This document shows positions 48,660 through 58,399 of a stretch of DNA of 64,000 nt, in pieces. Where the stretch lies: the NCBI GenBank assembly GCA_963513935.1, contig OY740768.1:36698368-36762367 (forward strand), read 5' to 3'. Each line of letters opens with the position of its first letter. Position 1 is the stretch's first letter. The notes under the pieces are model-generated. The model was not told where the DNA came from. It saw nothing but the letters and a program-made list of their open reading frames with translations, and ran no database searches. This DNA comes from Aphrophora alni. Its lineage: Eukaryota > Arthropoda > Insecta > Hemiptera > Aphrophoridae. Position numbers and translations under genes: made by a program.

Positions 48660-49165
48660 CCAGACACATTCTTACCTTAAGGATGCTGTACCAGTATTCG
48701 AGATATAAGTTTGGTAATCGCAAAAAATGTCGACCTCTGTTTTTTGACTGATCTTCACGTTTCATGACTTTGGGGATTCGACATGCAGTTCCCGTCCGTC
48801 GTCGTTGTCGTCTGTACGTAAGCATTTTAGCCGGCACAAATATTAAGACAGGAACATGAAATTTGGTATGGAGAACCATAGTCTATCACTTAGGACCCTC
48901 TAATGTCTTCTACATTTATCTACAATTTTGTTCGCATCGATTTGGAAGCAAATAACATTTATACCAAATCTGCCGTATTATGTTTTATAATATTTAACAT
49001 ATTTGGCTACCATATTTTTAAACAAATTTAAAGGGAAAATAATATAACACTTTATTAAATATTGTAAACATAAGAACATGAAATTTGGTATAGGAGACTA
49101 TAGTGTACTCATATTGAAATTCAGTAAAATCTAATTTAAAAAATCAAAACGGCGGCCAAATTAAA
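48660..49165 (+). repeat. Dispersed repeat R1, copy 3
   Basis: GACCTCTGTTTTTTGACTGA, CTTCACGTTTCATGACTT, GTCGTTGTCGTCTGTACGTA, GGAACATGAAATTTGGTATG and AAACGGCGGCCAAATTAAAC in R1 order. Overlapping frames on both strands here are spurious. Confidence 0.75.
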
Positions 49166-49457
49166 CTGTTTTCTGTTCATATCTCTTGTATTATGCGTTG
49201 CGACCTCCGATTTTTGACTGAACTCCACGTTTCATGATCTATGGAAACCAAAAGAGTTATTTGCGACAAGCCGTGCCTCCATCGTTATTTGTATGGAAGC
49301 ACAATAGCGGCTAAAAAATTAAGACAGGAACATGAAAGTTGGTATGGAGAACCATAATAGTCTATTCACTTATAACCCTATTGATATTAAAAAAAAATCA
49401 TGTTGAAATTGTCAAGATGGCTGTGATTTTAACAGTTTTTTGTTCATATCGCGTGTA

Positions 49458-49662
49458 TTAAATGTTGAGCTTGACTTATGAGAAAAACTATACAGTATAA
49501 CAAACACACAGAACACAATTCTCATAAAATAAAATTTAAAAAATACACCTATGTATCAGACGCGTTTCAACGACAAGGTCGTCCTCTTCAGTGATACACC
49601 AGCTACACCAACCAAACCACAACACTTTGTAAAAGGCGTATTTTTTTATGAGAATTGTGTTC
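49458..49662 (-). mobile_element. Truncated family-B hammerhead element inserted in R1
   Basis: Carries the same tail (TTAAATGTTGAGCTTGACTT) and left arm as the 32.04-kb element, while most of the right arm is deleted, leaving GGCGTATTTTTTTATGAG. The flanks CATATCGCGTGTATTA (49445-49460) and CATATCTCGTGATTTA (49663-49678) are similar and look like a decayed target duplication of about 14-16 bp. Confidence 0.7.
49553..49597 (-). ncRNA. Hammerhead-ribozyme-like motif with intact stem I
   Basis: Minus strand: GTATCA (complement 49592-49597), CTGAAGA (49585-49591), stem II ACGAC/GTCGT, GAAAC (complement begins 49564), ACGCGT, GTC (49559-49561), TGATAC (49553-49558). Stem I pairs all six positions. 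This matches the 32.24-kb plus-strand motif base for base across the core. Confidence 0.68.
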
Positions 49663-49954
49663 CATATCTCGTGATTTAATCAACTTATAACACAGTAAAT
49701 TAGATACAAATTTACAGATTTCAATTCTGCATGTAAAAGTACCAACCACATCTCTCTACGATGACAAATAATGAACTAATTGTCAAAAATCTATTTTCGA
49801 ATCCTGACTGCCCCAAAAAAATCTTATGTTCGTATTTTTACTAGATCCTGCAGGACCGATTCACCCACACGAGCGTAGCGACTGGGTACTCTTGACACGT
49901 ACAGCTTCGAGATCCTTCAGAACCGAGACACTGACACGAGCGAAGCGAGCATCA

Positions 49955-50190
49955 GAGTCGGAAAATAACAAGAGTTGGTCAAGAAAACCTGTTAAGAAGA
50001 ATGAACTCCTCAGGGACTCACTATAGACAATACGGACGTGGCAGTGCCGAACGTCTTAGCTGGATCTACACCTTTTACATGTAGTCTCGAGTTAGATCCC
50101 TCTCTTTCATCTTTCTTATCATGTATCTCTTGGCCAACTCTTGATCTTTTTCGACTCTAATGCTATCAGCATTTGAGGGTTAAGGATCTT
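49955..50190 (-). repeat. Dispersed repeat R2 with inverted ends
   Basis: The unit opens with GAGTCGGAAAATAACAAGAG and closes with the inverted form CCAACTCTTGATCTTTTTCG, so terminal stretches of about 30 bp face each other. Between them lie GGGACTCACTATAGACAATA, AGCTGGATCTACACCTTTTA and GATCCCTCTCTTTCATCTTT. On the minus strand the shared frame reads VEKDQELAKRYMIRKMKERD and continues LTRDYM before a stop. Confidence 0.7.
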
Positions 50191-50274
50191 TATTTTATTT
50201 TCTTTCTACCTTTATTTCTTGCAAGGCGATGATGGCCTTTAAACAACACGAACAAATATAATAAAGGATGAAAC

Positions 50275-50375
50275 CAAAGGATCTAACCCAAGATTAGATG
50301 AAAAATGTAGATCCAGCTAGGATCCCTCAAGATTTCTACGCCCGTACTAACTGTAATGCACCCCTTAGAGCATGT
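50275..50375 (+). repeat. Dispersed repeat R2, partial copy
   Basis: GGATCTAACCCAAGATTAGA, GTAGATCCAGCTAGGATCCC and ACGCCCGTACTAACTGTAAT match the R2 3' half. Confidence 0.65.
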
Positions 50376-50429
50376 TTATTTCTATGTATACTGTACGTAG
50401 ATACAGACATTTTCTGAGAACAAATATTA

Positions 50430-50500
50430 TTTTCGGTTTTGTAAATAGGTTTGTGAGAAAGTTAGTGCAATGGTTACACTATTTATATTTTACAAATCTT
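50430..50500 (-). repeat. Dispersed repeat R4, minus-strand copy
   Basis: Minus strand: CATTGCACTAACTTTCTCAC, AAACCTATTTACAAAACCGA. Confidence 0.55.
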
Positions 50501-50879
50501 TAAAGCTGTAATTATTATTTAAACGCGCAATTAAGCTATTTCTTACGTCGTTATGCAGCCAAACATGGGAGCGTGTTATTAAATGCACTCTAAACATGGC
50601 CCTACTCGTATTTCCTGATTGTAAAGTTGTTGAACCTGATGAGAAAGTGATGGGATGATTCAATTGATCAATAATAGGCTTACAACAACTTCAATCAACT
50701 CAACTGAATACGTGTATTATTAGTCAACTGTAATGGATTGACCTACTGTTTCTCATTTAATTCCACGTTTACTTTCAAATTACGAAGTAAGAAAGGCATT
50801 ATAATGGTGCTACAATGTCGATATCGCAGGAATGTTGGGATTTAAAATTTCATATTTGACAATGACTTCATTATTTGCC

Positions 50880-51115
50880 ATAAAAAAGAGACGGGGTTGG
50901 TACTTTGTATCAAATTTACAGTGTTTATTAACATACGAGATATGAACAAAAAACTTTTTTAAATAACAGCATAATTCTCTACAACAGATTTTATGTTCAT
51001 ACCTTATTTTTGTTGTGACTGTTATTGTAGTTTCGTACAGACGACGACAGACGGCGGTATGTCGAAAATCACTTTTTCGGCTTCCTGAGACCATGAAATG
51101 TGAAGATCAATAAAA
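50880..51115 (-). repeat. Dispersed repeat R1, minus-strand copy
   Basis: Minus strand: TTTTTTATTGATCTTCACAT, TTCATGGTCTCAGGAAGCCG, ACATACCGCCGTCTGTCGTC, TTTTTTGTTCATATCTCG. The 94-codon minus-strand frame here is a translation of this repeat, not a gene. Confidence 0.7.
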
Positions 51116-51352
51116 AACAATCGAAATATTTTGCAATTACAAAACTTATTTACTAGATAAGTAAAACACCAAATGGAGTGAGATATTTGAGTCTTTGAAA
51201 TCAGAAGAAAAATCGTCCAAATGTTATTTCAAAAAATATTCAGTTTTGTAAGACCTTTAATTTAATGTAAAACTCGACTTATCTTATCAATTTTTAAACA
51301 TCGGTATTTGAATTATTCAAAAATTGAGAAACCGAGATTTAAAGTTGGATTT

Positions 51353-51403
51353 TGAAGAAGAAAGAGAAAGAAAAGGAAAAAAAAGAAAAAAGGAAAAAAA
51401 AAT
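51353..51403. repeat. Purine-rich low-complexity tract
   Basis: About 50 bases composed only of A and G (GAAGAAGAAAGAGAAAGAAA and on). Confidence 0.85.
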
Positions 51404-51837
51404 TGCCACAACATTATACCGGTCAGTTAATTCTGATAATATGTGATTTTGTTTATGTTTGGGTTTTCTAAATAATATGTTTTATTGGAGAATAGTGCCA
51501 TTCATAAATCAGCCGTTCTTTAATAATTCAATTTATCTTATCAAATTGAATATAAACAAAAAAAAATTTTTTTTTTTAATGTTAGTCCGCCATTCGAAAT
51601 TGTGGATATAAAAAAGAAAGATTTTTGGTTTTCAAGATCTTTTAAATGAGGTATAATTAAACTTGACCTAAGTTTACATTTGAAAATGTCCATAAATAGA
51701 CCAATAAATACACCAGAGAGACCTCAAATTAGAAAACAATTATATTCTCAAAATTGACCACAACACTGCTTAATTAGTCAGAAACACCAAGTTTCAAGGT
51801 TAAATCGTTTATCTTGTATATAGGTTTCAGATTTTAT

Positions 51838-51866
51838 TTTATTATTATTATTATTATTATTATTAC
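51838..51866. repeat. (ATT)n microsatellite
   Basis: About nine uninterrupted ATT units, followed by further A/T low complexity at about 51886-51940. Confidence 0.9.
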
Positions 51867-52049
51867 TTGCTGAATTTCGACTAATATTAAAAAAAATAAT
51901 AATAAAAAAAATAAAATAAAATAAAAATAAAAAACTTTAATAGATTTAAAAAAGTTAATAGGAGGCTTAAAATATTGAAACATATATTAAAATTAGTACA
52001 TTTCGATAAAAATGAAGATTATTTTTGAGACAGAAAGACAGACAGACAA

Positions 52050-52084
52050 AACACACACATACACACACACGCGCGCGCGCGTAC
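52050..52084. repeat. Alternating CA/CG tract
   Basis: A (CA)n run passes directly into (CG)n: CACACACACGCGCGCGCGCG. Alternating purine-pyrimidine sequence of this kind readily adopts Z-DNA. Confidence 0.9.
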
Positions 52085-52424
52085 GCACAAAAGGGGCGGG
52101 TGATAGGCCTCATTCAACCCCAATCTCTATGATAAATATCACAACATGTGGAGTGAAAAGAATGCATATAACTGTACCACATTAAGTACACAATAGGGTG
52201 GACCGCTGTCACTTACACCACCCTTTGTATTGATTGATTTTTGTTCTGCATACAAATCATTTCCTGCTAACTTTCTCACATCTATCACATAGAAATGTTA
52301 GTCATTCCAAACAAAACTATTGTGAAACGAAATTTTCCAGCACATTTAAGGAAAACAGAATTGTAACATATTTGGGAGTCACAAGCTATAAGTCCAGGAA
52401 ATCCAATATCGACGTTCCCAGTCT

Positions 52425-52600
52425 ACCTTCAGGTGATCACTTATAGTGAGTACGGGCATGGCAATCCCGAGTCACCTAGCTAGATCTACTCTTTTTCCTT
52501 GTAGTCTTGTGTTAGATCCCTTTTCTTTCATCTTTCCTATCAGATATTTCTTGACCTGACCAACTCCTATACTCTCCCGACACTGAGTGTATTTGAGTAT
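52425..52600 (-). repeat. Dispersed repeat R2, minus-strand copy
   Basis: Plus strand: CACTTATAGTGAGTACGGGC, AGCTAGATCTACTCTTTTTC, TCTTTCATCTTTCCTATCAG and CCTGACCAACTCCTATACTC. Contains more frame-breaking changes than the 50.1-kb copy. Confidence 0.7.
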
Positions 52601-53570
52601 TTTTTGTCTTTAAACAACAAGAAAAATGTAACAAGGAAGCAGAGTAACTGTAGGCTCTATTCTTCAGCAGTAATTCAAGAGTTTAATGTTTTCTCGTTGA
52701 GAAACATTTTTATCTTCCACCCGGACTTCTGGTTGGTGAGATGTCAGTATATTCTATCTTTATTCATAGACTCCAACCCAACTCCTTTATTAATTTTGGA
52801 GCGATCCATGTATATTGAATGCAATGGTAGACTACCCAATGATAATTTTGTTACGAGGATATTTCATAGCTATATCTAGCTAATGTTATAAAGTCATTAC
52901 TGGTAATAACTCGGTTTTTATTAACTATTTCATAAATTATTTTGATTTAACTTCACATCGTAGCCCTTTACTATTGCCTAACTTTATTTCCACATACACT
53001 CATCTCTTTATCGACAACGCTCAATTTTTGGGTGTAATTTAAATTGACTTTCATGTAGTTAGTTATTATGTCTTGCTCTTAAAGATGTCTTACTTGTGTT
53101 TTATTAAATTTGGAGAAAGGATGAGTGGATGGTGTAACTTCTATGACATGACCTAACCTTGTACAACGTCACGACAAGCGAGGCTCATGATCTTTCAACA
53201 TAATATTACAAACACGAGATATTTTGTATAATATTTGTTTAGGCCACTAAACAGATTACATTTAAATCTATTGTTATATAGCATGTCTCTTTACCAATGT
53301 ATTGAGTTGATATATAGATTTGGTCTTTAAGAATTATTTTTCGGAGTTTGAAATATTGATTTTAATTAATACAACACTCAATAATTAATACAATAAATAT
53401 ATTCATAAAATAAAATACAAATTAATTTGATCTTACAGACTTCAATCTTTAAATCATTTCAATGATCTGATATTATAGACTGATGAATTATATTCAACTC
53501 AAAACCACCTTATTTGAATAACATACGTCATAGTATTTATTCTGTAAATGTGCATGTTATTATTTTTTTA
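52601..53570. other. AT-rich DNA, no gene seen
   Basis: A 91-codon frame at 52604-52879 has no recognisable domain. Nothing else was recognised. Confidence 0.45.
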
Positions 53571-53577
53571 ATGTTAA

Positions 53578-54401
53578 CCCTTAAGTACTATACTGACGTC
53601 TCACAGACGGTGCCAATTTTTACTTTCAATTCTCTCCCCCTCCCCCATCCCCTAGGAACCGGTCCGGCCGTTTACCTCTAAGTTGAGTCAAGGTCTTTGA
53701 CCAGAGAAAGTTGGTCCACTCTACTCATCTTTGTTTGTTCGTTATAGTGAATTTCCGTCTGACAGACGTGGTTTAGTAGTTAGGTTATTTTGCACTTGTA
53801 ATGGTGACGTCTGGTTGACGTGGTATAGTAAGCGCCATACCCGATATCCATGCCAGGGACCCCGCCCGCGACCAGACTAGAAACCCTCTTATAACTAAAT
53901 TTTAATAATTATATTAGTTTACTGTTTAATTTATCTAAGTAAAATAATTTTTGTTCATAATTTAAATGTATTAGTACTTACTTTCCCTATTTCTGGTGAT
54001 CAAAAGCAGCAAAAAAAAGATAAATATTTTTGTTTTGTTTTTGTTCATAATGAACAAGACCAAAGCCAAAAGCGTTCATATTCACTATAAAACTTATCTT
54101 CCTCAATGTAAAAACATTTTAGCTTTATATATTACAACCTTTATAATTTCAAATTAAAATTAAAAAATCCAACCCAATATTTTGTAACTCTTTTTAATAT
54201 AGGGCAGTGATGGGCAATTTTTAATCAAAACGAAACAGTTTTGAATTTTTTTTGTTTTCATATTACCATTTAACTAAAATAAGGTAAAAAAACTTTTTTA
54301 CAAAAAACCTAAACTTAAAAAAAAAAAAAAAATGAAAAAATGACGTCTGACAGACGTTGTATAGTATTTAAGTGAGTATTTGAGCATATAGTAGTTAAGG
54401 G
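53578..54401. mobile_element. piggyBac-like non-autonomous element, 824 bp
   Basis: TTAA target sites flank both ends (53574-53577 and 54402-54405). Terminal inverted repeats read CCCTTAAGTACTATA on the left and, on the minus strand, CCCTTAACTACTATA on the right. A subterminal motif TACTATAC(T)GACGTCTGTCAGACG occurs four times: forward at about 53587 and inverted at about 53755, 53805 and 54342. No transposase is encoded. TTAA plus CCC-starting ends is diagnostic of the piggyBac group. GGGCAGTGATGGGCAATTT at 54203 resembles a hAT terminus and may be a nested insertion. Confidence 0.82.
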
Positions 54402-54405
54402 TTAA

Positions 54406-55708
54406 GACCTCTTAGATTTAGAACATAAATTTTCTACAATTCGTAATTTTAAAATTTGTGAAGATAAAAATGGATAGTAAAGATACATTTTTGAAAAAAG
54501 ATAATCGTACATACGTCCAACAGTTTTCCGCTAATTACATTTTTAACGACATGTAATTTTTTTCCGGTTTTCTAATTTTATAACTGATCAAAATTGAAAT
54601 AATTTGAAAAGTAGATTTTCTTCTATTTTAATAGGAGGTTGCTCGGAAACTGCGAAGGATGGGAGTTGTACGGAAGCGTGAGGTACATTATGCTGTTTAA
54701 AAAAAAGTTTTTTATATTAAAAATTAGTCACGTTACAGATGTTTGTACATTTTTTTAGAATTCTATATATATATATTTTCCACTGATAACGCTGAAAATA
54801 GTCCGTTAATTGAAAATGTTAAGACTTTTTTAGAAAATAAAATTAGCTACAATTTCTTTTTTTTATATTAAAAACAACGTAATCACGGCGATTTAAAGTT
54901 TTAAATTCCAAAGAAAAATCACATTATTATTTATTTTTATACATAAATATTTACTACAGAGTTAATATGAAAATGTCCTAGTGCGAGGGAATATTTGTTG
55001 AGGACGGATCTTTTTTCCCATACTAATCTCCGATTTTAAAATATATAGTGTCAAAATCCTTAAATATTTATATAAAAACATAATATGGAATGTTTTTATA
55101 CGTATGAGTCTTCAATATCTAGATTTTTGACATCTATTTTTTTATTATCATAAAAAATAAAAATTGTAAGTTGCATATCAACAAATCTATTTGAATGAAT
55201 AATTTTATTTTAAATAAATTCCAACCATGTTTATAGAATTCGAATAGATAAGGACATTTCTTTATATAATCTCTCATGCGAAATCTTTGTTATAACCCTA
55301 CTTCACAAGGCCCCCGTAGTGTTTTTACTGCCAGACTTCATATTTCACCGGATTCTTGTTCTGTTGATAAAGTACCAGGGTCGTGCATACGTTATCCTTG
55401 GACGTTATTTAGAATAAAACTAAGTCACGTGATAAATGATCTTGAATTTGTTTACAATAGCTTACTTCATGTGCGAGGCAAATGATGTTGGACATTCCGA
55501 GGCTAGAGTAGGGGTGGTTTTGACGCTGTCTCCCACTTATACGGTTAAAGCAATTCTGCTAAAGCTTCATAAAATTATTCTTTTCGTACCTTGAATGTAG
55601 CAAGCCCAAGACATGCAACCAATCGTCAAATCGATTGACTCAAATATTTCCAATACAACAATGTATCGTGTGACAGAAGCATTCTTCTGATTTTATGTAT
55701 GTCCAATA
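54406..55708. other. AT-rich DNA, no gene seen
   Basis: No domain or repeat arm was recognised. A 69-codon frame at 55276-55485 lies in a less AT-rich patch without a family match. Confidence 0.45.
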
Positions 55709-56601
55709 TACAGAGTGATTCACGAAGTTATCCCCACACTTATACAGCTCATTCTACTAGTAAAAATAATGAAAAAAGTTCATATAAACATATGTCCTAT
55801 CTCGTTTCGTTTAGCGTCTGTCTGTCTGTATGTGTTTTTTAGAAAAAAATTTCTATCTTAAAAGTGGTTTGAGATATCAAGTTGAAACATTTTACATTTA
55901 ATGACCTTATTAGTGTGCATCGTAGATAAAAGTTTCAAAATAATATCATTTACAGAAACAAAATGGCGGTCATTTAAAATGTTCAAATCCTAATAACTTT
56001 AAAACGAGTGATGTTACAAAAAAAGGCAAGATACATAAAAAATAGCCCCTTTTAATACAAGCATTTTGGTACCTGGTTTATTGATCTAAGATAAGTAGTA
56101 ACAGAAATAAGTAAGATGTTTTAATGTTGTGTGTGATTTGATTTTGAAAATACATTGCAATTGTGAATAAAACACATACCTTTACTTGGGAAATCTTATT
56201 TATTTCTGTTACTACTTATCTTAGATCAATAAACCAGGTACCAAAATGCTTGTATTAAAAGGGGCTATTTTTTATGTATCTTGCCTTTTTTTGTAACATC
56301 ACTCGTTTTAAAGTTATTAGGATTTGAACATTTTAAATTACCGCCATTTTGTTTCTGTAAATGATATTATTTTGAAACTTTTATCTAAGATGCACACTAA
56401 TAAGGTCATTAAATGTAAAAAGTTTCAACTTGATAACTCAAACCATTTTTAAGATAGAAATTTTTTTCTAAAAAACACATACAGACAGACAGACGCTAAA
56501 CGAAACGAGATAGGACATATGTTTATATGAACTTTTTTCATTATTTTTACTAGTAGAATGAGCTGTATAAGTGTGGGGATAACTTCGTGAATCACCCTGT
56601 A
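55709..56601. mobile_element. Well-preserved foldback MITE, 0.9 kb, Tc1/mariner type
   Basis: The left end is TACAGAGTGATTCACGAAGT and the right end, on the minus strand, TACAGGGTGATTCACGAAGT, both next to TA. Arms of about 415 bp are nearly identical and include GTGTGGGGATAACTTCGTGA, TTAGCGTCTGTCTGTCTG, ACAAAATGGCGGTCATTTAA and ACCAGGTACCAAAATGCTTG; the loop is at about 56116-56190. No coding capacity. High arm identity marks it as younger than the 37- and 40-kb elements. Confidence 0.9.
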
Positions 56602-58035
56602 TATACAGTATATATATATATATATATAATTTTATTTTATTTTAGTTTATTTCCCTCCAGAATCAATACAGATACAAAATATTAACACATCTATTTTATT
56701 TGATGATTTGACTGTACGTTTGATGAAATATAAACTGTCCTATTTCACTGATATTTTACAGTTTTCTAATGCCTACGACTACAATAAAATAAAGCTTACA
56801 ATTAGTTTAAATTAACTTAGTGGCAATAAACAAAATAAACTATCATATTTTTCAATAATTTTGATTTTCTGCATTAGTGGCAATAATAGCCTAATGGTTC
56901 ATTAATCTACTATAAATGAACAATACTGTTCTCATTTATTAAATTTACAGAGATAAGCCTATTAATAATTTGGTTTTACATCACGGATTGTATGGTGGAA
57001 TTGACGGAGTCTCGGGTTTAACTCTTTATTAATCACTAGAGGTTGTGTTACAGGTGCCATTAACTTTGTGTACTGACTACTGTTATCGACCAAACATGCT
57101 TTGTTCCATGGGTGAAGGGGGGAGGGGGAGAAGGGTTAAATATGGTAGTAACTCACGCATTCTCTTTTATCATTATCCCTTGTCTCCTGCCACGCCCTTG
57201 CACGCTAACCATTTGTATTTAGCCTACAACGAACAGTAAACTAAAGAACATTACAAAGATCTTTTAAAGGTTAAAACAAATTAATGTTTTTAAAACTTTC
57301 TTCTGAAATAAAAATAATACACGCAATCCTGACGTTATTAGAGATGTCGAGGACTAAAAGTCTTTATGTTATCCTCCCTTCTTCCTTTCTCCTCCCCCCC
57401 TTCTCCCTTTCTCTCACACATACATTGTAAAGTATGAATTATTAATGACTGAGCTAGTGAATGTGTTTACAATTTTAGTACTGTTGTTGATTATTTAAAT
57501 TGTTATAAAACTGTTGTTAGCCATTGCAGTCATTTTATGCTGTAATGTTTTGTATTATAATGTTACTTTTTTTAATTAATTATAATTAATTCAAACATTT
57601 ATGTGAAACTAATGCAGTTTGTATTGTAATCTGTTTTTATTGTTTTTAATTACGGTATAAAAACCCTTATGGCCCAAACTTCGACCTAAATATTTAGTTT
57701 TTTTTTTTCCAATACCCAAACTATTATTTACAATTTCCATTCATAAGAAGCTATTTCATTAGAAGCTATAAAACTCTTTACTTTTTTTCTATTGTTTTAA
57801 AGATAAGAGGATCATTGTTACTTAACGTTCCTAATCATCCATAAAGCAATCATTTTGATTTAACTTTCTTTATAGTGGTTTTTTTTTTCTTTGTGTATTT
57901 TACTATATTAAACACGTAAACCTTTAAAAATCGTGATAAGTCTTTGTTTATAAACAATATATTATCTATTAAAAAGTAACAAATTATTAAAAATATTTCT
58001 ATAAATACGTTAATCAATACGATCTCACTGGTTAG
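56602..58035. other. AT-rich DNA, no gene seen
   Basis: Starts with a short (TA)n stretch. A pyrimidine-only tract lies at about 57369-57418. A 64-codon frame at 57045 has no recognisable features. Confidence 0.45.
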
Positions 58036-58039
58036 GCAC

Positions 58040-58170
58040 CGGAATCTTACTCACAAATCCGTTGAGATTGTATGCTTTGAGTGACACTTGAACGTAGCAG
58101 ATAGGCTTTCACCCTCTGCGGTGTGCCGACAGTTCGATTGGATGTGTCGAGCCCCCCAAATATATTGAGA
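58040..58170 (+). other. Possible tRNA-derived SINE-like head (weak)
   Basis: ACGTAGCAGATAGGCTTTCA followed about 35 bases later by ACAGTTCGATTGGAT resembles pol III A- and B-box spacing, and CACC/GGTG could form an anticodon-like stem. The A box is imperfect and no second copy exists in the window. Confidence 0.25.
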
Positions 58171-58301
58171 TTATTTTAATATACTGGTTTTTACTAAATT
58201 ATTATGTCGGACTAGTTTTCTGGAAATAGCGTTCCTGCGTGTGTCGGGAAGGCAGAAATAATTGTGTCACACCGCGGAAATATATACATATAAGTTACAT
58301 G

Positions 58302-58330
58302 CAGTGGTTTTTGACCTATGGGTAGAACTA
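58302..58330 (+). other. Possible hAT terminus
   Basis: GCAGTGGTTTTTGACCTATG resembles the CAGTGGTT...CAACCTGTGGG terminus of hAT (Charlie-like) elements. No opposite end or eight-base duplication was found. Confidence 0.35.
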
Positions 58331-58399
58331 AATTAAACCTCTAGTCTAGGGAGTAGGAAGTCACGTTTTCCTATTGAATACCCATAGTAGGTTACCACA

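Larger units (their letters stand above)
49195..49954 (+). repeat. Dispersed repeat R1, copy 4, interrupted by a foldback element
   Basis: GACCTCCGATTTTTGACTGA, TGTATGGAAGCACAATAGCG and TTTTTTGTTCATATCGCG run up to 49460, where a Penelope-type remnant (49458-49662) is inserted. R1 resumes at CATATCTCGTGATTTAATCA and continues through CTCTCTACGATGACAAATAA, ACGAGCGTAGCGACTGGGTA and ACACGAGCGAAGCGAGCATC. The pre- and post-insertion parts are collinear with other R1 copies, which dates the insertion after R1. Confidence 0.75.

Noticed and set aside
48464..48879. Overlapping open frames on both strands near 48.5-48.9 kb
   Set aside because: They overlap the R1 repeat or its immediate flank, and other R1 copies do not keep these frames.
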